From positions 682,001-746,000 of the forward strand of contig NZ_AUFF01000001.1 in NCBI RefSeq assembly GCF_000426365.1: a stretch of DNA of 64,000 nucleotides, in the 5' to 3' direction. The stretch is from Arenimonas composti TR7-09 = DSM 18010 (GTDB taxonomy: Bacteria; Pseudomonadota; Gammaproteobacteria; Xanthomonadales; Xanthomonadaceae). Below are positions 9,207-17,902 of this stretch, one piece after another. Position 1 is the stretch's first letter, and each line of letters opens with the position of its first letter. A program made the position numbers and the translations under genes. Under the pieces are notes generated by a model, which was not told where the DNA came from, did no database searches, and saw nothing but the letters and a program-made list of their open reading frames with translations.

Positions 9207-12200
9207 GCGTGCGCGCCCTCCGCGGCGACGTCGTCACCCGGGCTCAAGTCGAGCGGCTTGCGGCGCGCGACGTAGGCTTCGTCCGGACGGCGGTCGAGGA
9301 GGTTGTAGACCACCGGGATCACGAACAGGGTCAGCAGCGTCGACACCGCCAGGCCGCCGATCACGGTGATCGCCATCGGCTGTCGGACCTCGGCGCCTTC
9401 GCCGCCGAAGAAGGCCAGCGGGGCGAAGCCGAGCAGCGCGGTCAGCGTCGTCATCACGATCGGCCGCAGGCGGGACTGGGCGCCGTGCACGAGCGCGTCG
9501 AACTTCGATTCGCCCTCTTCGCGCAGCTGGTTCACCTTGTCGATCAGGATGATCGCGTTCTTCACCACGATGCCGACCATCAGGATCAGGCCGATGAAGA
9601 CGACGACCGATATCGAGGAATTGGACAGCTTCAGCGCCAGCACCGCACCGACCATCGCCAGCGGGACCGTGAACAGGATCACGAACGGGTGCAGCAGCGA
9701 CTCGAACTGCGAGGCCATCACCAGGTAGACCAGGAAGATCGCCAGCCCGAACGCGAACAGCAGCGACATCACCGACTCCTGCAGTTCCTCGCCCTGGCCG
9801 CCGATGCGCATGCGCACGCCGGCACCCAGCGGGTGCCCGGCGACCAGCGCCCGCACTTCATCGACCGCGGTACCGAGGTCACCGTAGGCCAGGTTCGCCG
9901 ACACCACCGCGACGCGGCTCTGGTTGGCGTGGTGGATCTCGCCGGGACCGGTGGTGGCGATCACCTCCGCGACCGAGGCCAGGGTCACCGGCGTCGCGCT
10001 GCCGGGATTGACGATCAGCCTGCGGATGTCCTCGACCGAGGCGCGGTCGGTTTCCTGTGCACGCACGAGCACGTCGATCTTGCGGTCGCGGAAGCTGTAG
10101 CGTGTCGCCACCTCGCCGCGCACCTTGCGGACGATCTGGTCGGCGATCTGCCGGGTGGTCAGGCCGAGCGCCGCGGCGCGCTCCTGGTCGAAGCGGATCT
10201 GGATCTCCGGGAAACCGTCCTCGACGGTGGACTTCACGTCGACGAAGCGGTCGGAACCGCGCAGCAGCTCGACCAGGACGCGGCCGGCGCCCTCGAGTTC
10301 ACCGAGGTCCTGGCCGTGCAGCTCGATCTCCAGCGGCGTCGAGAAGCTGAAGATGTCCGGGCGGCCGAACTTGACCTCGGCGCCGGGGAAACGCGTCTCC
10401 ATCGTCTGGCGCAGGCGCGCGGTCTCCGCGGCCTCGATCTCGGAAGCATTGCCGCCGCTCATCACGACGGTGATCTTGCCGATGTTCTCGCCGGACTCGG
10501 TCGGATCGGCGTCCAGCCGCGTGCCGCTGCCGCTGACCGCGTACAGCGCATGCACGCCGGGATCGCCGGCATGGGTTTCCTGGATCGCGCGCACCACCGC
10601 ATCGGTGTCGCGCAGATGCGTGCCGGGCGGCAGCTTCACCGTCATCTCGAAGCGGTCCTGCGCCAGCTGCGGGATCAGGTCCAGGCCGAGCGTCGGCAGC
10701 ACCGCCATCGCCGCGGCGAACGCCAGCGCCGCGGTACCGAGGACAAGGCCCGGGCGGCGCAGCGCGCCCGGCAGCAAGCGGCCGTAGGCCGCCGCCGCGT
10801 GGTCGTAGGGCAGCATCACCACGTGGCCGACGCGGTTCATCACCGACGACACCACGCGGCTGATCGCCCGGAACGGCAACACGACGAGCAGGCCGATCAG
10901 GCTCACCACCGCACCGATCACCCGTTGCAGCAGGCGCAGGGAACCGACCCAGAGGCGCAGCGGCAACCAGCGCGGCTGCCAGCGCTCGCGCGGCGGTTCC
11001 ACCGGGAACGCGAGCGGCGCCCTCGCCTTCAGCGAGGCGAGCATGGGAATCAGGGTCATCGCCACGACCAGGGACATGATGATCGCGATCGAGATCGCCA
11101 GCGCCTGGTCGCGGAACAGCTGGCCAGCGACACCCTCGACGAACACCAGCGGCAGGAACACCGCGACGATCGTCAGCGTCGACGCGACCACCGCCATGCT
11201 GACCTCGCGGGTACCGGCGATCGCCGCTTCGATCACACCGAGACCGCGTTCCCGCGCCTTGGCGATCGACTCGAGCACGACGATGGAATCGTCGACGACC
11301 AGACCCGTCGCCAGCGCGAGGCCGCCGAGCGACATCACGTTGAGGCTCAGGTCGAACTGGTCCATGAAGAAGAACGTGGCGATCAGCGAGATCGGCAGCG
11401 ACAGCGACACCACGAAGGTGCTCCAGCCGTCGCGCAGGAAGAAGAAGATGATCAGGATCGCCAGGCCGCCTCCCCACAGGGCGTCGATCTTGACGTCGGA
11501 GATCGCCGAGGCGATGAACACGGACTGGTCGTCCACCGTGGTCATCTCGACGCCCGGGGGCAGCTGCGATTCGAGCTGGGCCAGCATCGCCTTGACCGCT
11601 TCGGCGACTTCGACCGTGTTGGCGTCGCCTTCCTTGTAGATCGCCAGCTCGACCGCCTCGCGGCCGTCGAGGCGGATGATCGCCTCGCGCTCGCGGAAGC
11701 CCTGCACGACGGTGGCGATGTCGCGCAGCCGGATCGACTGGCCGCCACCCGGGCCACCGCTGCCGCCGGCGGCCGCATTCGCCGCCGAGGCCGAGGCCGC
11801 GAGCGCTTCGGCCGAACCGGTCAGCGCGGCGACCCGTGCGGCGGCAGCCGCCGCTTCCTGCGCCGCGGCATTGCCGCCGCCGGCGCTGCGTGCGGTGACC
11901 AGCAGGTCACGGATCTGCTCGACGTCGTCGAACTGGTTGATCGTGCGCACGAGGTAACGCTGGGAGCCGTCCTCGATGCGGCCACCGGAGATGTTGACGT
12001 TCTCCGCGGACAGGCGGCTGATCACGGTGCCGATGTCGAGGTTGAGCTGGGCCAGGCGCTGCTGGTCGATCAGCACCTGGATCTCGTCCTCCAGGCCGCC
12101 CGACACCTTCACCGCGGCGACGCCTTCCACCGGCTCCAGGCGCTTCTTCAGCTCTTCCTCGGCGTAGCGGCGCAGGCGCACCAGGGCGGCCGCGGCTTCC

Positions 12201-12649
12201 TCGCCCGTGTTCCCCTCGGCGGTCGCCAGGGTGAGGCGCATGACCGGTTCGGTGGAAGGATTGAAGCGCAGCAGCACCGGCTGCTCCGCCTCGAGCGGCA
12301 GGCGCAGGGTCTCGAGCTTGTCGCGAACCTCCAGGCTCGCGCGGTCCATGTCGGTGCCCCAGGCGAACTCGAGCACGACGTCGCTCTGGCCGGTACGCGA
12401 CACGGAGCCCAGCCGGCGCAGGCCCTTGACCACACCGACGGCCTCCTCGACCGGCTCGGTGATCAGCGTCTCGATCTCCGACGGCGCGGCACCGGTGTAT
12501 TCGGTGCGCACCGTCAGGGTCGGGTAGCTCAGGTCGGGCAGCAGGTTCACCGGCAGGCCGAACAGGCCGATGAGTCCGAACAGCACGAACGTCACCGTCA
12601 CCATGCTGATGGTGACGCGGCGACGGACCGAGAATTCGACGAGGTTCAT
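9203..12649 (-). CDS. RND efflux transporter permease (first of a pair)
   Basis: A 1148-residue RND permease beginning MNLVEFSVRRRVTISM. This ATG, one base after the upstream gene's stop, is preferred to a start 48 bp further up inside that gene. Core RND motifs are present (LPVNLLPDLSYP, GAAPSEIETLI and a TM4 region with GLALATGLVVDDSIVVLES). It is about 110 residues longer than usual: an Ala/Gly-rich insert at roughly residues 250-303 of the first periplasmic loop, and an extra segment with hydrophobic stretches in the cytoplasmic loop between TM6 and TM7. It would work with the adjacent permease and adaptor; no TolC-type gene is nearby. Confidence 0.93.
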   Translation of the reverse strand: MNLVEFSVRRRVTISMVTVTFVLFGLIGLFGLPVNLLPDLSYPTLTVRTEYTGAAPSEIETLITEPVEEAVGVVKGLRRLGSVSRTGQSDVVLEFAWGTDMDRASLEVRDKLETLRLPLEAEQPVLLRFNPSTEPVMRLTLATAEGNTGEEAAAALVRLRRYAEEELKKRLEPVEGVAAVKVSGGLEDEIQVLIDQQRLAQLNLDIGTVISRLSAENVNISGGRIEDGSQRYLVRTINQFDDVEQIRDLLVTARSAGGGNAAAQEAAAAAARVAALTGSAEALAASASAANAAAGGSGGPGGGQSIRLRDIATVVQGFREREAIIRLDGREAVELAIYKEGDANTVEVAEAVKAMLAQLESQLPPGVEMTTVDDQSVFIASAISDVKIDALWGGGLAILIIFFFLRDGWSTFVVSLSLPISLIATFFFMDQFDLSLNVMSLGGLALATGLVVDDSIVVLESIAKARERGLGVIEAAIAGTREVSMAVVASTLTIVAVFLPLVFVEGVAGQLFRDQALAISIAIIMSLVVAMTLIPMLASLKARAPLAFPVEPPRERWQPRWLPLRLWVGSLRLLQRVIGAVVSLIGLLVVLPFRAISRVVSSVMNRVGHVVMLPYDHAAAAYGRLLPGALRRPGLVLGTAALAFAAAMAVLPTLGLDLIPQLAQDRFEMTVKLPPGTHLRDTDAVVRAIQETHAGDPGVHALYAVSGSGTRLDADPTESGENIGKITVVMSGGNASEIEAAETARLRQTMETRFPGAEVKFGRPDIFSFSTPLEIELHGQDLGELEGAGRVLVELLRGSDRFVDVKSTVEDGFPEIQIRFDQERAAALGLTTRQIADQIVRKVRGEVATRYSFRDRKIDVLVRAQETDRASVEDIRRLIVNPGSATPVTLASVAEVIATTGPGEIHHANQSRVAVVSANLAYGDLGTAVDEVRALVAGHPLGAGVRMRIGGQGEELQESVMSLLFAFGLAIFLVYLVMASQFESLLHPFVILFTVPLAMVGAVLALKLSNSSISVVVFIGLILMVGIVVKNAIILIDKVNQLREEGESKFDALVHGAQSRLRPIVMTTLTALLGFAPLAFFGGEGAEVRQPMAITVIGGLAVSTLLTLFVIPVVYNLLDRRPDEAYVARRKPLDLSPGDDVAAEGAHA

Positions 12650-12650
12650 G

Positions 12651-13826
12651 TCAGCGCGAGGCTCCGGCGTCGGCGACGGCGTCAGTGGCGGCGACACGTG
12701 CGACTTCGACGCCGTCGCCGCCCACCTGCGGGTTGAGCACTTCGACCGACGCGCCGTCGCGCAGCGTGACCTTGCCGGCGGTCACGACCTGCTCGCCTTC
12801 GTTCAGGCCCTCGCGCACTTCCGCGAGTTCGCCGCTCAGGTGGCCGACCTGGATCGGCACGCGCACGGCCTTGCCTTCGCGCACGGCGAACACGGCCGTT
12901 TCACCGGCGTCCTCGAGCAATGCCGCGCGCGGCACGGTCAGGGCGTCGGCGCGCTGGTCGTAGACGACCTCGATGCGGCCGAACATGCCCGGGCGCAGGC
13001 CCTGGCCGCCCTGGAACGCGGTGACGACGCGGAAGGTGCCGCTGCCGGCGTCGACCACCGGGCTGACGCGATCGATCACGCCGGCGAAAGCCTGGCCGGG
13101 CACCGCGTCGACGCTCATGCGCACCGCGAGTCCGGCGCGCATCGTCGCCATCACCCGCTCCGGCACGTTCAGCACGGCTTCGAGCCGCGAGTCGTCGACG
13201 ATGCGGAAGAGCGAGGAGTTCAGCTGGATCAGGTTGCCGGGCTTGGCATTGCGCTGGGCGATGACGCCGTCGATCGGCGCGACGATGTTGGTGTACGACA
13301 GTTCCAGTTGCGCCATCTGATAGGCGGCGCGCGCGGCTTCGAGGTCGTAGCGGATCTGGTCGGCCTGCTCGACGCTGACGAGGCGCGAGGCGGCCAGTTC
13401 CTCGGCGCGGCGCAGGTTGTTCTCGAGCTTGCGCACGAGGGCGCGCGTGCGCTCGACCTCCAGCCGCGGCCGGTCGGGATCGATGCGCGCGAGCACCTGG
13501 CCGGCGCGCACGACGTCGCCTTCCTCGGCCAGCAGCTCGAGCAGCACGCCGGAGGTCTTGGCGACGACCTGGGCTTCGCCCGGCGCTTCGAGGTTCGCGG
13601 TGCCGGCGTAGCTCGCCGCGATCGGGCGGCGGGCGACGGCCGCGACCTCCACCGGGACGGCCTCGGTCTTCGGCTTGGCGGCAGCCTCGGCGGCGCCGCC
13701 ATCGGCGGGGGCCGCGGCGGCGGCCTCGGCCTCCGGGGCACCGCCGCCACAACCGCCAAGCGCCAGGGCGATCGCGAGGGCCAGCAGGGAAGCGGAACGG
13801 GTCAGGGACGCGCGGTTCGTGGTCAT
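12651..13826 (-). CDS. RND efflux periplasmic adaptor (membrane-fusion) lipoprotein
   Basis: A 391-residue adaptor with a lipobox (ALALGGCG) at residues 22-28, so it should be lipid-anchored in the periplasm. An Ala/Glu/Pro-rich tether follows. The lipoyl half-motifs GEAQVVAKTSGVL and the YTNIVAPIDGVIAQR strand flank a coiled-coil hairpin (RALVRKLENNLRRAEELAASR), then the beta-barrel domain. It bridges the two downstream RND permeases to an outer-membrane channel encoded elsewhere. It is the first gene of the operon, divergent from the cytochrome genes. Confidence 0.93.
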   Translation of the reverse strand: MTTNRASLTRSASLLALAIALALGGCGGGAPEAEAAAAAPADGGAAEAAAKPKTEAVPVEVAAVARRPIAASYAGTANLEAPGEAQVVAKTSGVLLELLAEEGDVVRAGQVLARIDPDRPRLEVERTRALVRKLENNLRRAEELAASRLVSVEQADQIRYDLEAARAAYQMAQLELSYTNIVAPIDGVIAQRNAKPGNLIQLNSSLFRIVDDSRLEAVLNVPERVMATMRAGLAVRMSVDAVPGQAFAGVIDRVSPVVDAGSGTFRVVTAFQGGQGLRPGMFGRIEVVYDQRADALTVPRAALLEDAGETAVFAVREGKAVRVPIQVGHLSGELAEVREGLNEGEQVVTAGKVTLRDGASVEVLNPQVGGDGVEVARVAATDAVADAGASR

Positions 13827-14026
13827 GGGGAGGACTTCTGGCGGGGGTGTTGTAGTTGAATAGAACAGTACATCGCGGGGTCCGGAACCCGCATATGCCG
13901 GAAGTCCGGCCAGCGTTTCCCGGGTGCGCCGGCTTTGCGGACACGGTCCCCCTGTCCGGGCTTCCGATGCTCCGGCTATACTTTCGGTTTAATGCGTATC
14001 CACTTCCTCGAGCGGAAAGAAATCCG

Positions 14027-14356
14027 ATGAAGCGAACCGTTTTGCTCGCCGCCGGCATCGCGCTGGCCCTGTCCGCCCTGCCGGTCGCCGCCGCCGCCGG
14101 CGACGCCGACAACGGCAAGAGCCTGTTCTATACGTGCACCGGCTGCCACGGCATCGAGGACTACAAGAACGCCTACCCGGCCTACCGCGTCCCCAAGATC
14201 GGTGGCCAGAACGAGCAGTACCTGATCGCGGCGCTGACCGCCTACCAGCGCGGCGAGCGCAGCCATCCGACGATGCGCGCCCAGGCGGAAAGCTTCACCG
14301 AGCAGGAAATCGCCGACATCGCCGCCTACCTGTCCAGCCTGAAGCCGGCCAACTGA
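14027..14356 (+). CDS. Small c-type cytochrome (c553-like)
   Basis: A 109-residue exported monohaem cytochrome. The signal peptide (MKRTVLLAAGIALALSALPVAAAAG) is followed by the haem motif CTGCH, a likely axial methionine in THPTM/HPTMRAQ, and the terminal helix EQEIADIAAYLSSLK. It would carry electrons in the periplasm. GGAAAGAAAT precedes the ATG, and a TATACT box at 13977-13982 is a probable -10. It is followed 15 bp later by a second, related cytochrome gene, so the two resemble a split version of a dihaem c4-type cytochrome. Confidence 0.9.
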   Translation: MKRTVLLAAGIALALSALPVAAAAGDADNGKSLFYTCTGCHGIEDYKNAYPAYRVPKIGGQNEQYLIAALTAYQRGERSHPTMRAQAESFTEQEIADIAAYLSSLKPAN

Positions 14357-14371
14357 GGAATACCGACGACC

Positions 14372-14719
14372 ATGCTGCGTACCGCCGCCCTTCTCTCCGT
14401 CCTCCTGCTGGCCCTGCCGGCGCATGCTGCCGCTCCGGTCGGCGACCCCGCCGCCGGCGCGCAGACCGCCAAGACCTGCGCGTCCTGCCATGGCGCCACC
14501 GGCAATGAAAGCCTCGACGGCACCTACCCGCTGCTGGCCGGCCAGCACGCCGACTACCTCGCCAAGGCGCTGCGCGACTACCGCTCCGGTGCCCGCAGCA
14601 ATGCGGTGATGGCCGGTTTCGCGCAGGCGCTCAGCGACGAGGACATCGACAATGTCGCCGCGTACTTCGCGAGCCAGCCCGGCGCGCTGCACGATCTGAG
14701 CCGCATCGACCAGCGCTGA
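14372..14719 (+). CDS. Small c-type cytochrome
   Basis: A 115-residue exported monohaem cytochrome: signal peptide MLRTAALLSVLLLALPAHA, haem motif CASCH, a YPLLAGQHADYLAKAL stretch typical of the c553/c4 class, and methionine in NAVMAGFAQ as probable sixth ligand. It is probably co-transcribed with the preceding cytochrome and ends at a strong hairpin terminator. Partners are not identifiable from the neighbourhood. Confidence 0.9.
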   Translation: MLRTAALLSVLLLALPAHAAAPVGDPAAGAQTAKTCASCHGATGNESLDGTYPLLAGQHADYLAKALRDYRSGARSNAVMAGFAQALSDEDIDNVAAYFASQPGALHDLSRIDQR

Positions 14720-14738
14720 GGCACCCGCCCGGCGCCCC

Positions 14739-14773
14739 ACGAAGCCCCGCCCTGCGCGGGGCTTCGTCGTTTC
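14739..14773. terminator. Hairpin terminator between cytochrome gene and convergent gene
   Basis: A perfect 12-bp stem (14739-14750 with 14756-14767) with a CCTGC loop is followed by CGTTT. It lies 19 bp after the cytochrome stop and next to the end of the convergent gene, so it may work in both directions. Confidence 0.8.
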
Positions 14774-15761
14774 AGGGCCGGCGCCACGGCGCCGCGTCAT
14801 CCGGGCCCGGTGGCATCGGGTCGGCCGCGGGCGGCTTGCGGCAGCTGAAGTCGTAGAGCGCCCGGGTCTGCTGCCAGGCGTCCTGGGTCGTCGCCGCGAC
14901 GATCTGCTCCCACCACGCCGCGCATTGCGCCTGCTCTTCCGGCGTCAGGGTGTCGGGATCGTCGAGCACTGGTACGTAGCCGTCGTTGTTGTTGCGGATG
15001 CCGCAGCCACCGCCGAGTGCCAGCAGGGACACGCTGCAGACCAGCTTCGAACCGGGACTGCCGGGAACCGGGATCTCGACCGTCTTGACGCTGCGCCGCA
15101 CGGCTTCCTCGAGGATGGCGGTCAGCACGTCCTTCTCCGGCTTCCAGTAGGCATCGAATATCGTGGGCTCGTAGGCCAGCGCCGGCGGCCGCTGCATGAA
15201 ACTGCCGGCCTCCAGCAACCCGGGTTGCTGGAAGTCGAAGTCGCGGCGGCCCGTGTCGACGTCCTCGAGGCGCGCGACGACGTCGTCGGGCAGCGACAGC
15301 GAGCCATCTGCGTCGTAGAGCTGGAGCCTCGGCGCGGCCGGCACCTCCACCGCCAGCATCGGCCGGGACTCCGGCGGCGCCGGATCCGCGGACGAAGGCG
15401 GCGGAGCGTCGACGGACGCCGACGGAGGCCGCACAGCCGGGGTCGGCGGTGGACGCGGACGTGGCTGCGCCGGCGCTGCGACCGGCACTGCATCGACTGG
15501 CGGTGGAAGCTCCGGTTCGGGACGCGGATCGGTGATGAATACGAGCATGGTCGTGACGTCGCGCATTTCCGCGGATCGCGGTTCGTCGGCGAGCAGTGCC
15601 CAGACCGCCAGCGCGTGCACGGCGAGCACGAGGGCGGCGACACCGCGCCGCTGCTCGGGCGACAGCGGCGCCTGCATGCGTGGCAGCGCGCGTGGCTGCC
15701 ATGGGCCGACGACCTCAGCGAAGTCATCCAGTAGACGAAGACGTTCCGTGTCCGGGCTCAC
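14772..15761 (-). CDS. Proline-rich single-pass membrane protein, unknown function
   Basis: A protein of about 329 residues with a short cytoplasmic N-terminus, one membrane helix (GVAALVLAVHALAVWALLA), then a proline/alanine-rich stretch of about 70 residues and a periplasmic domain of about 180 residues holding four cysteines near the end (LVCSVSLLALGGGC, EEQAQCAAWW, YDFSCRKP). The TM-plus-proline layout recalls TonB-type energy transducers, but no TonB C-terminal motif is recognisable. GTG at 15761 is the assumed start; ATG at 15677 is an alternative that keeps the helix. Neither has a good ribosome site. Confidence 0.6.
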   Translation of the reverse strand: MSPDTERLRLLDDFAEVVGPWQPRALPRMQAPLSPEQRRGVAALVLAVHALAVWALLADEPRSAEMRDVTTMLVFITDPRPEPELPPPVDAVPVAAPAQPRPRPPPTPAVRPPSASVDAPPPSSADPAPPESRPMLAVEVPAAPRLQLYDADGSLSLPDDVVARLEDVDTGRRDFDFQQPGLLEAGSFMQRPPALAYEPTIFDAYWKPEKDVLTAILEEAVRRSVKTVEIPVPGSPGSKLVCSVSLLALGGGCGIRNNNDGYVPVLDDPDTLTPEEQAQCAAWWEQIVAATTQDAWQQTRALYDFSCRKPPAADPMPPGPDDAAPWRRP

Positions 15762-15850
15762 GCAGGTCCAGGCGCTGTGAAGGCCGCCGGAGCGTAGCCA
15801 GCGCCCCCCGGAAAAATCGGTTAAAGCCCGGCCCGCCCGCGGACGCGGAT

Positions 15851-16438
15851 TCAGCCGCGGGACATGTACGGCGCCGTGCCCGTGCTGTGGTCGGTGGCGT
15901 CCCGCACCGCGGTAACGCCGGCCACGCGCGCGATCAGTGTCTTCTCGATGCCCTGCTTCAGGGTGACGTCGGCCATGCCGCAGCCGTGACAGCCGCCACC
16001 GAAGCGCAACCAGACGACGCCGTCGGCATCGACCGACTCCAGCGCGACGCGGCCGCGGTGCGCGGCGAGCTGCGGATTGATTTCGCTGTCGATCAGCCAC
16101 TGCACCTGTTCGACCAGCGATGAGGCCACGCCCGGCACCTCACCCTTGATCTTCGGCGCGCGGATCGTCAGTTGGCCGCCGGTGGCATTGCTGGCGAAGT
16201 CGATCTCGGCGGCATCGAGCCAACGCGTGCTGTCGGCGTCGACGAACAGCGTGAAGCCTTCGCAATCGATCGCCCATTCGTCGCCACGCAGATCGTCCCG
16301 GTCGCAGAATTCCAGTCGCGCATCGGCGCGCGGCGTGCCCGGGTTCACCGCCGCCAGGCGGATGCCGGCGGCATCGTCGCCCTGGCTGGCGAGCAGCTTG
16401 CGGAAGTAAGCCTGTGCCGAATCGGAGATGCTGATCAT
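15851..16438 (-). CDS. nfuA: Fe/S biogenesis protein NfuA
   Basis: A 195-residue Fe-S carrier. The N-terminal degenerate A-type domain starts [20 protein letters not shown] and has [15 protein letters not shown]. The C-terminal Nfu domain has the cluster-binding CHGC motif in [20 protein letters not shown]. It assembles and delivers 4Fe-4S clusters, especially under oxidative or iron stress. ATG at 16438 matches the E. coli NfuA start; another at 16447 would add three residues. It is divergent from phhB. Confidence 0.95.
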   Translation of the reverse strand: MISISDSAQAYFRKLLASQGDDAAGIRLAAVNPGTPRADARLEFCDRDDLRGDEWAIDCEGFTLFVDADSTRWLDAAEIDFASNATGGQLTIRAPKIKGEVPGVASSLVEQVQWLIDSEINPQLAAHRGRVALESVDADGVVWLRFGGGCHGCGMADVTLKQGIEKTLIARVAGVTAVRDATDHSTGTAPYMSRG

Positions 16439-16496
16439 GGCGCGCATTGTAGACCCGCGCCCTATACTCCCGGCCCAACGCCGACGGAACACTGCC

Positions 16497-16865
16497 ATGC
16501 CGACCCTCGCCGACCTCGCCGCCCGCCACTGCCGCCCGCTGAAGGGCCCGGAACACCGGCTCGACGAGGCGACGATCGCCGAGATGCTGGCCGTGCTTCC
16601 CGGCTGGGAACGCATCGAGGACGGCGCCGCGATCGGCAAGACGTTCCGCTTTCCCGATTACCACCGCACGATGGCCTTCGTGAACGCGCTGGCCTGGATC
16701 GCCCACGCCGAAGACCACCATCCCGACCTCGGCGTGCATTACGACCGCGCGGTGGTCCGGTACTCGACCCACGACGTCGGCGGGCTGAGCGCGAACGACT
16801 TCGTGTGCGCGGCGCGGGTGGAGGCGCTTTTGAGTAACGAGTGGAGAGTAACGAGCAACGAGTAG
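16497..16865 (+). CDS. phhB: Pterin-4a-carbinolamine dehydratase
   Basis: A 122-residue enzyme that dehydrates 4a-hydroxytetrahydrobiopterin in pterin recycling for aromatic amino acid hydroxylation. The active-site motif is seen in [25 protein letters not shown], quoted here only by its core [12 protein letters not shown]. The last dozen residues ([12 protein letters not shown]) do not belong to the fold: they are translated from a repeat that begins at 16831. A TATACT box at 16463-16468 is a probable -10. No phenylalanine hydroxylase gene is in the window. Confidence 0.92.
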   Translation: MPTLADLAARHCRPLKGPEHRLDEATIAEMLAVLPGWERIEDGAAIGKTFRFPDYHRTMAFVNALAWIAHAEDHHPDLGVHYDRAVVRYSTHDVGGLSANDFVCAARVEALLSNEWRVTSNE

Positions 16866-16923
16866 GGGCCCGCGCGCAGCGCGAGCATTTACTCTCCACT
16901 CGTTACTCTCGACTCGTTGCTCG
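16831..16923. repeat. Imperfect inverted repeat (GAGTAACGAGTGGAGAGTAA type) overlapping the phhB end
   Basis: The left arm (about 16832-16864) and right arm (about 16887-16922) share GAGTAACGAGTGGAGAGTAA and GAGCAACGAG blocks in inverted orientation, around a GC-rich centre. The left arm encodes the final residues and stop of phhB. The right arm ends 5 bp before the stop of convergent rluC. A large hairpin is possible and may end transcription from both sides. Confidence 0.8.
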
Positions 16924-16927
16924 GACG

Positions 16928-17884
16928 TCAAAGCGCGTTCAGCACCGCCGTCAGCTCGTCGGGCAACGGCGCATTGATCAGATACGGCCGCTCGCCCTGC
17001 TCCAGCGCGAACTCGATCGAGGCGGCGTGCAGGAACAACCGCTTCAGGCCGGCTTGCTGGGACAACCGGCGGTTGGCCTCGCGGTCGCCGTATTTCTCGT
17101 CGCCGGCGACCGGGTGGCCGAGGTGGGCGGCGTGCACACGGATCTGGTGGGTGCGGCCGGTCTCGATGCGGACCTCGCAGAAGCTGTGGCCGCCGCGCCG
17201 CTCGAGCACGCTGAAGTGGCTGGTCGAGGCCTTGCCGGCCGGGTCGACCCGGACCATGCGCTCACCGCCCTGCAGCACCGACTTCTGCAGCGGCGCGTCG
17301 ACGGTCATCGTGCCGCCGGGCAGCCGACCGACCAGCATCGTCAGATAGCGCTTGCCGGGGCCCTCGTCGTCCTCGCCGGCGCGCATCAGCGCCTGCAGCT
17401 CGAGCAGGGCCGAGCGCTTCTTCGCGAGGATCAGCACTCCTGAGGTATCGCGGTCGAGCCGGTGCACGAGTTCCAGCGGCTCGCCGGGGCGCAGCGCCCG
17501 CAGTGCCTCGATCACCCCGAAGCTGATACCGCTGCCGCCGTGCGTGGCGATGCCGCTGGGCTTGTTGATGGCCAGGATCGCCTTGTCCTCGAAGACGATG
17601 CTGGCGGCCAGCCGCTCGAGCATCGCCTTCGGCGGCGGCTTCACCTCGCCCGGGGCCTCCAGCCGCACCGGCGGGATGCGCACCTCGTCGCCACCGGCCA
17701 GGCGGGTATCGGCCTTGGCCCGCTTGCCGTTCACGCGGACCTGGCCGCTGCGTACGATCTTGTAGACCAGGCTGCGCGGGGCCCCCTTGAGCTGGCCGAG
17801 CAGGAAATTGTCCAGGCGCTGGCCGTCGCGGTCGTCCGCGACGCGGACCATCCGGACGCCGCCGGGACTGTCATTTGCCGCCAT
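16928..17884 (-). CDS. rluC: 23S rRNA pseudouridine synthase RluC
   Basis: A 318-residue enzyme with an N-terminal S4 RNA-binding domain (RLDNFLLGQLKGAPRSLVYKIVRSGQVRVNG core at about residues 23-53) and a RluA-type catalytic domain with the active aspartate in HRLDRDTSG (near residue 142) and RTHQIRVHAAHLGHPVAGDEKYG. It makes pseudouridines at positions 955, 2504 and 2580 in E. coli 23S rRNA. It is divergent from rne, as in E. coli, and rne's promoter lies across its first codons. Confidence 0.94.
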   Translation of the reverse strand: MAANDSPGGVRMVRVADDRDGQRLDNFLLGQLKGAPRSLVYKIVRSGQVRVNGKRAKADTRLAGGDEVRIPPVRLEAPGEVKPPPKAMLERLAASIVFEDKAILAINKPSGIATHGGSGISFGVIEALRALRPGEPLELVHRLDRDTSGVLILAKKRSALLELQALMRAGEDDEGPGKRYLTMLVGRLPGGTMTVDAPLQKSVLQGGERMVRVDPAGKASTSHFSVLERRGGHSFCEVRIETGRTHQIRVHAAHLGHPVAGDEKYGDREANRRLSQQAGLKRLFLHAASIEFALEQGERPYLINAPLPDELTAVLNAL

Positions 17885-17902
17885 GGGGATTGTCCCTATA
17901 CA
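17875..17902 (+). promoter_or_regulatory. Probable rne promoter
   Basis: TTGCCG (17875-17880) and TATACA (17897-17902) are 16 bp apart. The -35 lies within the first codons of rluC. Transcription would start near 17909, giving a leader of about 335 nt before rne. Confidence 0.5.

Noticed and set aside
12650-12697. Longer N-terminus for the first RND permease
   Set aside because: It would lie inside the adaptor gene and add a Pro/Thr-rich stretch before the usual MNLVEFSVRRR start; the ATG one base after the adaptor stop fits better.
9209-12736. Very long open frame on the plus strand antisense to the RND permease
   Set aside because: It is a GC-skew shadow: rich in Arg, His, Asp and Gln with no domain, while the minus strand encodes a full RND permease.
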